A DNA stretch of 64,000 bases. It comes from Tetradesmus obliquus (taxonomy: Eukaryota > Chlorophyta > Chlorophyceae > Sphaeropleales > Scenedesmaceae). The position numbers and the translations under genes are program-made. The stretch covers positions 806,001 to 870,000 of the forward strand of contig CP126193.1 of NCBI GenBank assembly GCA_030272155.1, given 5' to 3'. Shown piece after piece: positions 36,436 to 48,236 of the stretch. Under the pieces are notes generated by a model, which was given only the letters and a program-made list of their open reading frames with translations, had not been told where the DNA came from and searched no databases. Numbering within the stretch: position 1 is the stretch's first letter; each line of letters starts with the position of its first letter.

Positions 36436-38846
36436 CACAGCACAGATAACTGTAGTTGCCAAAACAACAACGTACATTAGTGTTTGACTCGTGCAGGCAT
36501 CCAGTCCTTGCTTGCGGTGGCATGCGGCTGGGGCTGCGGTAGATGGGGAGTGCTACAGCCAGACCCAACAGTGGTCAATGTCAACACGCTGGTGCTCAAG
36601 TTCTGCATACCATGCCTGCAAGTGCATCTGCTGGCCATCAAAACAGATATGCGCCAGCCAGGCAGCTGGAGGTGAGAAAGCCCACCAAAAGGGGCATAGC
36701 TGACACGGAGCACAACTACATGCAGCGGCAGCATTGTCAGAGCACGCAGGCAAGCGCAACCAGTGCTTGATGCTTTACCTGTCCACAAGACCTTGCCGCA
36801 CCTGTACGAAGTTTCATGTTGCTTACTGCTAGCTTGCAGTGAATGTTAATTCACATGGCTGGTGCCATCACTGCCGCTCCCATGCTGCTGCCTGCAGTGC
36901 TCTGCTGGCCTTCCTGGCGTGGTCAATGGGCTTGCAGGCACTGCTGGCTGCCTCGCAGCTGCTCAGACAGGGGCGGCTGCAATACGCACAGCTGGGTGTT
37001 GACAGCTTGCTGCTGACAACAAACAACACAGGTGGGCAACAGACAACACGGGCTTGCTGTGGCTCAGCAGTGCAGCAACAGCCGTGGCTGTTTGATCGGC
37101 TGCAAGATCGGCAGCAACATCAGAAGGACCAGCAGCAGCAGCAGCAGGGACATCGTCCTCTTTTGAACTGAGCCGCACACTCTTATGGCTTTTGCCACTG
37201 CGTGGCACCTGTGTACGAGACAGGCTGTGTGGCTACCAGCAGCACCCACACTCTCCACTTATCTGCTGGGTACAACAGCTGCCCTGCCGCACTTGGCTGC
37301 CTTGCAGGCATACTTGGGCCTGTGGTGCTGCTGGCTGCACTTGGCCCTGAGTATGCACCCCTGGGCATGCTGGCGACTGTAGCGCTCTACTTCCAGCAGC
37401 TGCCATCAGCACAGCTGCTGTTCCACCTGCACCAGGAGGAGACTGCAGCCGCAGCAGGGACAGCAACCACAGCCGCAGTGACAGCAGCGGAGAGCATGCT
37501 GGCATCAGATGGCCATAGCTGGCAGGAGCAGCAGCCGCTGCTAGCAGCAGGACAGGCAGGAAATACTAGCAGGAACAGCAGCTCTGCCAAAAGGAATGGG
37601 AACAACAGCGCTGCTCAAGGCAGCAGAGCCAGCAGCATGTTGGCAGATGGGCAAGCTGGAGCGCAGCATGCAAATGGCAGTGGTTTTGCATTTGTCCAGC
37701 CAGGTGCTGCTGTCACACCTGAAGCATCATCAGCGCGAATAACAGCAGCAGAAGCAGCAGCAGGCAGCCGGCCTTCGTCTTGTGGGTCAGCAGACTCGCT
37801 GCCGCGGCTGCACCACAGACACGCGCAGCAGGAGTATGTACTGCATGTGGGCAAATGTACCTCACAGCAGCAGCAGCAGCAGCAGCAGCAGGGTAGCAGC
37901 TGTGGCGCAGGCCAGGATCGACACAGTAGTGCTTCGCCCGTGCTGTCCCTTCTGCTCAAGGTGCGTTGCTACAGCAGCAACAGCAGCAGCAGCTGCAGCA
38001 GGGCAGCCACCACACACAGCATGCTGCTTGATTTGTAATACCTGGCCCGGCTAGTGGGGGTAAAACACCAGGGCAGGAGCTAGTAAGGATTGCAAGCCAA
38101 GGCTGCATGCATGTCTGTGCTTGGCGCTTGCACTTGTCAACCCCTCTTGCACTGCCAGTGTCAACGCACCCTCCTTTCGCCTGCATCGCAGCTGCTGGCT
38201 GCAGGCTGCTGCATACCTGCATAAACTGACATAGTATGGCACCGTTCATTGCTTGTGTCTGCTGCAGAACCCACTTGTGTGGAGCACTGGGCTGTCGCTG
38301 CTGCTCTCCTGCCTGGGCTCATCTGTACTGCTGGACCCTCGCAGCCCTGTGGCGCTGCAGCAGCTGTCATTTGTTGATGGGCTGCTGGGCTGGTTTGCAG
38401 CAAGCACGGCGCCGCTGACGCTGTTTACTACTGGGTTGTGGATTTACAGCAACAGCTTGCAGCAGCAGCAGCAGCGACAATTGCAGAAGACAGGGCAGCC
38501 GAGTTTGATGCAGCAGCAGCACCAGGCAGCAGGTCCTGTGGGAGCCGACCAAGAGCCACAGGAACAGCTGACAATGCGGCAGCTGTGGATGTACCTTCTG
38601 GCCCGAGCAACTGTGGCCCCAGGGTTCATGGTGCTGGTCTGCTGGGTCATGGGGTTCAAAGGTGATCTGGGTCGCGCACTTGTCATTCTTGCGCTGCTTC
38701 CAGTGGCGCAGACAGCGTTTGTTGTGTGCAAACAAGCAGACACGGGCACGCACGCTATCAGCGTGTTGATGGTAGCAAGCCTGCTGGTCATGCTGCCACA
38801 GCTGATGGTGCTGCTGGCAGTGCTTGAGTGGTTTGGTGTGTTTTGA
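36319..38846 (+). CDS. Auxin-efflux-carrier-family (PIN/PILS-like) membrane transporter
   Basis: Five exons give 523 residues: 36319-36349, 36497-36671, 36898-37031, 37308-37960 and 38268-38846. The N-terminal bundle begins MIDYSSIFQTGIQSLLAVAC and includes NTLVLKFCIPCLQVHLLAIK, typical of the membrane transport (AEC, Mem_trans) family. Next come WSMGLQALLAASQLL, SLLLTTNNTGILGPVVLLAA and APLGMLATVALYFQQLPSAQ. A ~150-residue hydrophilic, Ala/Ser/polyQ loop encoded in exon 4 separates it from a C-terminal bundle (WSTGLSLLLSCLGSSVLLD, FMVLVCWVMGFKGDLGRALV, VLMVASLLVMLPQLMVLLAV). This gives the usual 5+5 helix layout with a central loop. Such carriers export small organic anions, including auxins in land plants; the substrate here is unknown. 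Exon 1 is only 31 nt and was placed by phase. Confidence 0.8.
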
Positions 38847-39712
38847 TAGGCTGATTTCTACATTCTACAACCCATCTGGCATGATATTGCTTATCACAGT
38901 GTGGTTTGCTGTTGAGCCAGCTGACTGAGGCCCCTTATGAAGTGGGCTGCTTGCACGGAATGCCGAAGAATTGCCAGTGGCAAGCAATTCTGCTTTGAAG
39001 ATCCAATGTGCCATTCGTACTCTCATGTAACAACAGGCCCTTTAGCTGAACTGGAGCGATCAAGCTTGTGTGTTGCAAGCTGGCAATACACCTGCTGCCT
39101 GATACTGTACTGCCAAAAGAGCTTGCAGGCACATGCGGAAGGAAATTCGTCAGCTGACGCCATGTTTAGGAGTTTTCTTTCTCTATTGTAGGGTGCAACG
39201 TATGCACCAAGCATAACCCTGCCGACACCACGGCTCAGCTGAGCCTGACCCGGAACGAACATTGCTGAGGGTAGCCAATGAAGCTGACCGGCAACGCACT
39301 GACATCATGGATATGACTTTGGCCATCCTAAATGCCGCTATCGTCGCTGAAAACGCAGGGTTGGTGCTTGTTTGCTTGCAGCCAACGACGAGCACAGCAG
39401 TTTGTCGTGCGTCGGATACGAATAACCTTATCTTTATTCATCTGCTGGCTTTTTGCAGCTGTTCAGTAAAACGTGCATATTACATCGTCTCTGGACAACG
39501 ACATTGTCGTATCGGAGCGATCCAGTACATATCACTACACCTGACTCAGGCCTATACACGCCGCGCATGCCACAACATTAATCATTGTTCTGCCCTTGGA
39601 TTGGTTCAAAAGTGCATCAAAGGCAGCGGCACCCGCACCTGGGTGTGTCACCTGCCTTGCGAGGCAAAGCACCGGCGAATCGTCACACGACTTTCCACTG
39701 CGAGAAGCGGGG
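38847..39712. other. Intergenic region with one orphan protein-like frame
   Basis: A possible TGTAA polyadenylation signal for the transporter gene lies at about 39027. A plus-strand frame near 39240-39360 reads RTLLRVANEADRQRTDIMDM with normal amino-acid composition and could be a relic or unlinked exon. No gene could be built around it. Confidence 0.35.
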
Positions 39713-40623
39713 ATGGCAATCATGACAAGAGTGGCAGCTGTGCTGGCCACAGTGCTGCTGGTAGCAGCAGCGGTCTCTGCGGCAGAGGAGCCGAGGTGGG
39801 TGGATGGGCTGCAATGTCCTGCCAGCTGCAAGGTCCTGCAGTTGCTGGTAGAGTGGTGAACCATGATGAGCAGCAGAACGACAAGACGTCGGCGAATAAT
39901 CACTTAGTTCGGTTGCAACCTGTTAGGATATGCTGTGGTGACTGGATCAGGGACTGCTGACACCAAGCAGGTTACAACAGGCTACAACAGCAACTTGCTG
40001 TTGAACAGCAGCTCAGCAGCCTGGGCAGCTTTCAGCTGTCTAGCATGCTGTGTGACTCTGGATAATCCAAGCAGTGCATTGCGTGCAAGGGTTCTGGGTT
40101 AACAGTGCGCCGTGCCTCTGCTGTGACATTGTGCTCCATCCACCTAGTGTGACAGCATATCTGTCCCTGCGTGCATAGCACGCTGCAGTTTTTCAGGCTC
40201 ATAACATGCACACCCCAGAGGCAGCGGTGTGCTGTGCTTGCCGCAAGCTGCCAATGGCTTCATAGCAATACAGCCAGAGACACTGCTCCGAGTACTGAAT
40301 GTGCTGCTGCTGCTGCTGCTGCTGCTACCGCTGCTGCTGCTGCTGCTGCCTGCAGTCCTCAGACTCGCAAGCTTGTGGCGTGCGGCCCTGGTGAAAGTGG
40401 CTGCGGCAACTCTGGCCCCGGCAACTCTGGCCCTGGCAACTCTGGCCCTGGCAACTCTGGCCCTGGCAACTCTGGCCCCGGCAACTCTGGCCCCGGCAAC
40501 TCTGGCCCCGGCAACTCCGGCCCTGGAAACTCAGGCCCAGGCAACTCGGGCCCAGGCAAGTCGGGCCCTGGCAACTCCGGCCGGCGCAGCCTGCAGGGCA
40601 ATCCCCCCAACAGCGTCAACAAT

Positions 40624-40677
<54 letters not shown>

Positions 40678-41160
40678 AACAACAACAACCCTCCCAAGAC
40701 TGGCCGGCGCCTGTTTGAGTGTGGCCCCGGCAACACCGGCTGCGGCAACCAGGGCCCCGGCAACTCCGACCAGTGGAAGTTTGGGCCTGGCAACTCCAAC
40801 AAGGGCCCGGGCAACTCTGACAAGGGCCCAGGCAACTCCGACAAGGGACCTGGCAACTCTGGCCGGCGCAGCCTGCTTGACAAGATCACATATGTCTTTG
40901 CGCCCGGGAACAAGTGGATCTACTGCGGCCCTGGCAACTCAGGCAAGGACTGCACCCCCTGGTACAACAACAAGAACAAGTGGTGCGGCCCCGGCAACTC
41001 CGACAAGGACTGCGGCCCTGACAACTGGAATGGCGGCCGCCGCCTGATGGGTGACAAGGGCCCTGGCAACTCCGACCAAGGCAAGGATGGCCCTGGCAAC
41101 TCCGGTGACAAGAACTGGGACAAGAAGAAGGAGAAGGGCGGCCCTGGATGGGGCAACTAA
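39713..41160 (+). CDS. Secreted GPGNSG-repeat protein with polyAsn tract
   Basis: Two exons (39713-39795 and 40356-41160) give 295 residues. Exon 1 encodes a clear signal peptide, MAIMTRVAAVLATVLLVAAA with cleavage near VSA-AEEP. The mature part starts SPQTRKLVACGPGESGCGN and carries about 12 consecutive GPGNSG units, then GRRSLQGNPPNSV. About 24 Asn follow, then GRRLFECGPGNTGCGNQGPG, several GPGNSDKGPGNS units, GRRSLLDKITYVFAPGNKW, two CGPGNS-x(2-3)-C motifs, GRRLMGDKGPGNSDQ and a Lys-rich tail ending PGWGN. Four blocks each begin with a dibasic RR/RK followed by Leu or Ser-Leu. GPG-rich repeats form beta-turn spirals in elastic silks, so an extracellular structural protein is plausible. The dibasic sites raise the alternative of a processed precursor. 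I know no family with this layout. Other frames through the repeat (ALATLA-type) lack a signal peptide. Confidence 0.8.
40616..40690. repeat. (AAC)n microsatellite encoding the polyAsn tract
   Basis: About 24 AAC/AAT codons in a row lie inside the GPGNSG-repeat gene, with two AAT interruptions near the ends. Confidence 0.95.
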
Positions 41161-42892
41161 GTCTGCGTACATGTTACAAGGCGTGATAAACCCTTAAGGG
41201 GGACCTTGGTACACTCTGGAGATGGCGTGAGCAGTTACTGTGTTGTGCACAGCTGGCTAAGAAAAGGCTTGTTGCCTTCTTGTTAAGAGAAGGCTTGAAC
41301 ACCTTCCACACGCATGGTATGTGGCTTGGCTTGGGCTCTTTGCTGCTAGATGCCAATGCGTAGACTGTTTACATGCCAGCCTGGTGCAGCTCGGCTGCAG
41401 CAGAGGTTGTGATCTGCACTGTGCGCCGTTAATGCATGGTTGGGCACATCTGCTCTAATGCCAGCACAATAACTTGGTTGTTACTGGCACGAATAGCATC
41501 GCACTACATGCGGATTGGCTTGCGGCGCTGGGTGATCCGTTTCAAAGACCTGTCAAGTGCCAAGGGGTGTGGTTTCTGTTCGTCAGCAGCTGCCTCTGTG
41601 TGCACACATGGGGTGTTGGCGCATGTATGTGCAGCTAAAAGATGTGAAGATCTGCATAAAGGGCAGCAAACCGAAGCTAGGCCTGCGAACGGCTTGCCGT
41701 GTTTGCTGCAGAGTTCAGGCACCAGCTGCTCAATTTTCCAACCTGAGCTGCCTGCTGCCCTTGTCTGTGTGTGATCAGATGATGTGCCAGCTGGCTGCAG
41801 CTGCTGGTGCTTTTGACTAGTCCTGCACGGTTTCGTTGCTCAAATGGTTGTTCGCTCCTGTTTTCGAAGGGCACACGCTGAGTGCTACTTGTACAGCGGA
41901 TCACAGCATGGTGCCGAGATCATCTTGGATGATCCTGTTGGCTTGGAAGACAGACAGAGGAGATTAATTGGTGTCAAACGTAATCAGCCCCAACCTGTGG
42001 GCCCTCTCGTCGATATGGTGCAGTGCTTGGGGTTGTAAAAGGGCAACCTCTGTTGCCATGTGTGCAGGTGCATCCACGTGTTGTTTGCCTGAGCCAGCAG
42101 GGCTGGGCTGATGGGCAATCTGTTTGTCACTAATAAATCCTGCCAAAGGTTGAAGACAAAAGCATACATGCCATTTTGGAGTGGCATCACCTTCTGCTTT
42201 ACGCGTACAGAACTTCTTTGTGCTGGGCTTATCAGCCTGGCCAGCCTTGTGCACTGAGTGCCGGCTGTAGCGGTGTTGCCATGCACTATTATCCACTCGC
42301 ATCATCGCCGTCAAGCACACCCGGCCGGCCGCGGTGTGCTGTTGGACCTGCCGATCATCATTATGTAAGGCATACCACCCGGTTACAACTGGCCCTGTGC
42401 TCCAGTGCAGTGGGAAGAAGAGCTTGCACCAGCAACTACCGTCACGGGTGTCCAGGCAGCAGCCTCTCAGTTGAAAAAATGCAGCTGTGCCAGCAATCAA
42501 CCTGCACACGCCTGTTTCATCCGTGAACTTCACGGAACTTCACGGCGATATGATATCACGGCAAATGTACCCCTAACGGTCAACAGCAGCAACATGCTGA
42601 TGCTGCAACAGCACGCAATATTGCTTGACCCCTGCCAGCCTCAGGTCAGTAACAGCCTGTTAGGCGCTGAGCGTGCAACTGCAGCACCAAACGGGCAGCA
42701 AGCCACAGCTGCTGCGAGCCACTACAACCAGTGCAGCCGAACCTGTTGCCGCTTGTTAGCAACGCGGCAGAACCCGATTCTGGAAAGGCTTTCCAGATGT
42801 TACATCTCTGGCACCACTAGGGCTCATTTTGTGCGAGTGCTTTGCACTGCAAGCCACAGGCGCACACATCATACTCTCTGGTGCTTGTTGCA
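41161..42892. other. Intergenic region between converging genes
   Basis: This region should contain the 3' UTRs of the GPGNSG and METTL16-like genes. A 189-codon minus-strand frame (41964-42533) is open but has uneven composition and no recognised domain. It is left uncalled. Confidence 0.4.
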
Positions 42893-42981
42893 TCACAGCA
42901 GCTGCAATGGACCTACAGGCCACATCAGCACCAGATCATCTTTGACAGCTTCAAACGCCCGCACCAGTGCAGTGCCAGCTA

Positions 42982-43013
<32 letters not shown>

Positions 43014-43242
43014 GGATGCTTGCCTTTCAAAGCAGCCACCACATCAAATGTACCGCGCTGCTGCTGGAACACCAACACTTCCACCTGGGCAGCTGCACTT
43101 TCAGCCGGCTGACCAGCATTGCTGCTGGCAGTGCCCGACACGCCAGCTCTTGCCTCAACATCATCAACTGCTTCTGCATGATCGGTGCGCAACCGCTTTG
43201 CAGCTGGAGCCAGACCTTCTGGCACTTCCTCTCCCACACCAC

Positions 43243-43287
<45 letters not shown>

Positions 43288-43492
43288 TGCCAGCCATTAC
43301 AGCAAGCTGGCAGCTGACCTTCCAGCCGGCTGTGTCCACCTGCACTGCCTGTGCCTGGCCTACTGCAGTCAGCAGCGCGCCAAGCGCCTGCAGCAGCTTC
43401 CGCCCATCTGCTGCTGGCGCGGTCACCCGGAAAGACAGCTTGGCTGCACCAGCAGCACCGCTCGCATCTCGCTTGTGCTGCTGCTGCTGTTG

Positions 43493-43544
<52 letters not shown>

Positions 43545-45682
43545 GGCATGCTGCGGCGCGGAAGGGGCATGTTTGCAGTGTTTGGGCTTGCTGCGAATGA
43601 CCAAGCAATGGCCCATCTGCTTGTCTTGCCCTGGACAAGCTCTGTCGTGCGCAGCGCAGTTGCACCTGCACAAAGGCAACAACAGCAGCAGCAGTAGCAG
43701 CAGCAGCAGCACACTTGCCATGTTGCAGCCCTCAAGGAGCTGGACGATTACCATGTGATACAACGCATCCCAGCATGCTGAATGCACACATATCCCTTCG
43801 CGCAGCTCGCTGTGTGCTCTTTGATTGCTCGCACCATCAGCTTCTCTCAACCGCAGCACTTCTGTGACTGCTGCACTGACCATGCACACGGCAAGCGATT
43901 GCCCAGCCGCCTAAACCCAGACAACACCATCACGAGAGAGCTATGCATGCCAGTGTTGCTTCTAACTCTCCAGCAACAGCCTCCTGTGGCCCACCTGCAC
44001 TGTGCAGCTCCTGCCGCAGCACCTTGAGTGTGGCCTTCTTGCCACACATGCTGCTGTACCAGTGGATGCGGCCACGCAGCAGCTGGCTGTCGGCTATCAT
44101 GGCGCGGATGAAAGCCAGCTCGCCACCCTGCACCACCATCTCCTCGGCTGTGCCTGCAGCATACAAACAGCCAGCATGCAACAGGGTGTTTTCATGGATG
44201 TCGTGTCGAGCATAGAGGGTGTATTGCTGCACGCACCGGCACCCTGCAGCACCATCTCATCTGCTGTGCCTGCAACACACAAACAGCCAGCATGCAACAG
44301 GGCGCGGTGTTATGCACAGCAGCTGGCTGTCGGCTATCATGGCGCGGATGAAAGCCAGCTCGCCACCCTGCACCACCATCTCCTCGGCTGTGCCTGCAGC
44401 ACACAAACAGCCAGCATGCAACAGGGTGTTTTCATGGATGTCGTGTCGAGCATAGAGGGTGTATTGCTGCACGCACCGGCACCCTGCAGCACCATCTCAT
44501 CTGCTGTGCCTGCAACACACAAACAGCCAGCATGCAACAGGGCGCGGTGTTATGCACAGCAGCTGGCTGTCGGCTATCATGGCGCGGATGAAAGCCAGCT
44601 CGCCACCCTGCACCACCATCTCCTCGGCTGTGCCTGCAGCATACAAACAGCCAGCATGCAACAGGATGTCTTTTGGATGTCGTGTCGAGCATAGAAAGTG
44701 TACTACTGCACGCACGGGCACTTTGCAGCACCATCTCATCTGCTGTGCCTCAACACACAAGCAGCCGGGAACATGCAGCAGGGCGCTGTGTTATGCACAG
44801 CAGCTGGCGGTCAGGTATCATAGCAATTATGAATGCCAGCTCGCCACCCTGCACCACCATCTCCTCTGCTGTGCCTGCAACACACAAGCAGCCGAGAACG
44901 TGCAACAGGGCGCTGTGTTATGCACAGCAGCTGACTGTCTGCTGTCATTGCGCGGATGAAAGCCAGCTCGCCACCCTGCACCGCCATCTCCTCGGCTGTG
45001 CCTGCAAAACACAAACAGCCGGGGACATGCAACAGGGCGCATCACGAGATGTTTATGCACAGCAGCTGTACTGCTGCACTCCAGGGCAACCTGCAGCACC
45101 ATATCCTTATCTGTGCCAGCAGCACACAAACAGCCAGAGCTGGCAAAGGGGCAATACATGTTATGTCCAGCTGCAGCAAGGGTCCTGTGTTGCAGCACAG
45201 CTGCAGCAAGCACACCCTGCATGGGCACCTGCCTGCTTGCTGTACCTGCTACTGCCAAGCTCAACAGCATGCAAGCGACAGGGCCACATGTGCGATGCAG
45301 GTGGTTTGCAACAATTCACATGCACATGCTAAAATGCGAAATGCTGAAAGCCCAACGACACAGGGGCACCCGGTGCGCCTCCACTGCACATGTTGAGCAC
45401 TAAAAACATGCCACCTGCAGTTTGGCAGGCTGCAGCGACTCCTTTGTAAGCACACCAGCCGTTCTGCACGCGCGGCAGCCAGCAGGAAGCTAGGTATGCT
45501 CACCGCCGCATGCTGTGTTTGGGTTTTGGTTGGCTTCGCTGATCGAGCCGAAGAAGGGAGGGTTGCACATGCAGAACGCAAAGCGCTCCTGAGCATCTGC
45601 CATCGCCCCGAGCAGAGGCCCCTCCACAGCATACGCTGTGCCATCCTGCTGCTGTGAATTATGCTGCCGCTGCTGCTGCTGC

Positions 45683-45718
<36 letters not shown>

Positions 45719-46298
45719 GGCAGCTGACCCACGCTGCAGCGTGACTGCCGCAGTTCCAGCAGTGGTGCCAGCTGTGGGTTGGCATCACGGATGGCAGCAG
45801 CACCCTGCAGTGCCACCTGCAGATAGCAGCAGCAGCAGCAGCAGCAGCAGCAATCAGGGGCAGCCACTGCTCAGGAGCATCTGCATTGACAGGAGCATTC
45901 TCATAGCAACAGCCACACAGCGCTGTTGTTGCTGGGATCCACACGTAGCAGCCTCTTTTGCAACACCTTGCAGAGAAGGAGACAATGCAGATGTAAGCAA
46001 TACGATGTTGTTGATCTTTGCACAGGTCGAACAGGTGATGGTGCTGCCAACGCAGCCACTTGCGTGACACACTGGCAGCAGCAACCCAGATGTTGACCGC
46101 TGCACAGGTCAGATAGCTGTAAGTGCTGCCATTGCAGCCGCGTGCGCGACCCAGCAGCAATCCGCCCCTGGACCTAGGGCATGTCCCACCTCTGTAACAT
46201 CCACGCCTGTCATGTGCCAGCCATGCAGCGCAGCCCCCAGCAGGCAGTAGATGAAGTTGGCCCCGCAGCCGATGTCCAGTCCTCGCACCTGCACACCT

Positions 46299-46345
<47 letters not shown>

Positions 46346-48190
46346 TGACACAACACAGCCATTCCAGTGACCCATAGCGACGTTGCCCCGACACCAGGAA
46401 TGCAGCGGCAGGCCACAGCCATCACACATGCTTGCACCAAACATGGATGCTGCCTTCTGCTATTACTATTCATTACTTGCAGCCGCAGCTGCTCAATGCT
46501 CTATTGCTGTGTTAGCGTGGCATCTGCCACAGCACCCCCGTGTTGCAGGAGGCTACTTTTCACAAGCTCCTCCCTACGAGCATCTGCCGCACTACTCAAC
46601 AGCAACAATCCCAGCAGCTGAGTCCAGCACCCACCCACACCTGGTGGTGCAGAAAGCTGCAGCAGATCATGCAGCCAGTGCACGTAGTTGGCCCTGTTTG
46701 GCACAGGTGGCACCAGCTGACCCTCTGGCAGCCACCACTTGATGCCAAAGTCAACTGCCAGCAGCGCAGCAGTCAGCTGCTGCGTGGCATGCCAGTCTGT
46801 GAAGTCAATGCTGCCCCTGCCTGTGGATGGATGCACAGACACGTACGGGGCTAGCGGCGGGTGCAGCTGAGCTAGGGCTGCAAAGTCTGGCTCTTGCTGG
46901 CAGTACATGTTGGCAGGGTGCATGCGAGGCGTGCTGCGGGCTGGGTGCGCCAGGCTGGCAGCAGCTGGTACGCGTGTGCTGCCAGCTGCTGTTGCTGCTG
47001 CTGCTGCTGAAGAGTTTGGAACCTGCTGCTGCTGTGCTGGGTCGGCAGCGTGTTCTGTAGTGTTTCTATTCACTGTGGCAGAGCACGCAGCCACAGCCTC
47101 CTCTGCTGCTGCCAGCGCTTCCACCAGCTCAGCATGGATCTGCAGCAATCAGTGGCAAGATATTAGCTAACATCATGGATTGCAGTGCCGCGATAACAAA
47201 CCGTGCATTGGGTGTTTGTGGGTATGCCTGCTGCACAGCTTGAGTTGGCAGTCTGTCTTGATGTTGGACAAACACGGCATGCAGCTGCAATCTAGCCATG
47301 TTGACAGGAAGTAAAGTGATAACACTGTTATGAACTTTACTGTGACTAGAATGAGGACAGTCGTGCAGTAGAAAGCACGGATGCGTGTTGAGTTGCTCAG
47401 AGCTCCAACTTGCATGCCATCTGCAATGAGGCTGTGCTGACGCTGTCAGCCTGGTGTGCTTGCATTCCCGCACCTGCTGCGCCTCTTCATCTGCTGGGTG
47501 TTCCTTTATGACACCTGCAACTGCTGTTATCTGATCCCTGTACTCCTGGATGGCAGCATGCAGCTCTTGCTGCAGGCGAGACAGACGGGCAGTACTGTCA
47601 TCATCACCAGCACCATGGTGCGTGGGCTAGCAGCTTGCTCCTGCTTGAATCTTGTACTCTGCTGTAAGCCTCTCACCAAGTCTGTTGGATCCATTTGTCT
47701 CGGATCTGGGGTGCACCTGCAGGTTTGCACTCCAGCGCTGTGCACGTGCAGAGCAGCAAGTGTGAAAAGCAGCAATAAATGTACTTTATGAGTTCAACCA
47801 ACGCAATGACGTCGATTACTGGTGTTGTTGTAGCCACAGTGCTCTGCGGAAGGGCAACATCGCTGATGTTCTGGGAGTCGGGGAGCACAAGTGCGTGGAC
47901 ACCAAGGAGCTCGTAGTGCTGCTGTGCATCGTAAAATGCTAATTAGCTTAAAGAAAAGATATATTGCATAGTCAAAGCCCTCAGTGCACTTCAACAGAGA
48001 AAGTGACAGTGTGTCTGTCAAAATGTATCGGGCGCTACCAGGTCTACAGGTGTATGGAGGGCAATTGAGGCATCTTGAGTTGCTGCTGGGACTAAACTGA
48101 CTTGATCTCAATGATTGCTTACGGCTCCCATAGACTCTGGGAGTCGACAGTGCCGAACAAGATGAAGCCGAGCTCTTGACTTTCTGTCAT
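42893..48190 (-). CDS. METTL16: METTL16-type RNA N6-adenosine methyltransferase with N-terminal helical extension
   Basis: The core minus-strand exons are 47474-47626, 46641-47139, 46190-46296, 45504-45816, 43995-44153 and 42893-43665. Family members methylate U6 snRNA and hairpins in SAM-synthetase mRNA. Landmarks: MHPANMYCQQEPDFAALAQL, IDFTDWHATQQLTAALLAVD, the SAM loop LDIGCGANFIYCLLGA, the catalytic NPPFF in FCMCNPPFFGSISEANQNP, TACGGTAEEMVVQGGELAF, IHWYSSMCGKKATLKVL and TTELVQGKTSRWAIAWSF. PolyQ-interrupted segments near the C-terminus (LSFRVTAPAADGRKLL and LVRAFEAVKDDLVLMW) fit the family's C-terminal RNA-binding region. Before the canonical Met lies a continuous in-frame extension with helical LQQELHAAIQEYRDQITAVA. 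Start uncertain: an ATG at 47694 (MDPTDLPTHH) gives 673 residues; adding exons 47677-47716, 47785-47862 and 48123-48190 (MTESQELGFILFGTVDSQ) gives 729. The intron before GTAEEM holds nine copies of the exon start. Confidence 0.85.
44100..45130 (-). repeat. Nine-copy ~120-bp tandem array carrying a METTL16 exon start and acceptor
   Basis: Starts of the exon (GTAEEMVVQGG or GTADEMVLQGA) lie at about 44153 (the true exon), 44269, 44393, 44509, 44633, 44748, 44874, 45001 and 45116. Intervals are 115-127 nt. Two types alternate, so 44153-44393-44633 form an exact, almost identical 240-bp higher-order repeat. Long-type copies extend to FIRAMIADSQLL and then diverge from the true exon. Most keep a TGCAG-like acceptor. 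The copy at 44748 has lost it. Confidence 0.9.
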
Positions 48191-48236
48191 TTGTTTCCAT
48201 CTGGTCGTTATCGGTGCTGTGAAAACATCATATAGA
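48191..48236. promoter_or_regulatory. Very short divergent interval between two candidate start codons
   Basis: If the upstream minus-strand start at 48190 is real, only 46 bp separate it from the plus-strand ATG at 48237, so the 5' UTRs would overlap. If the METTL16-like protein starts at 47694, the shared interval is 542 bp, close to the other divergent pairs here. Confidence 0.3.

Noticed and set aside
40229-41047. Plus-strand Ala-Leu-Thr repeat frame resembling an antifreeze protein
   Set aside because: It is a shifted frame of the GPGNSG repeats with no signal peptide or phase-consistent first exon.
41964-42533. 189-codon minus-strand frame between converging genes
   Set aside because: It is open but without a recognised domain or supporting exons. 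It probably lies in 3' UTR sequence.
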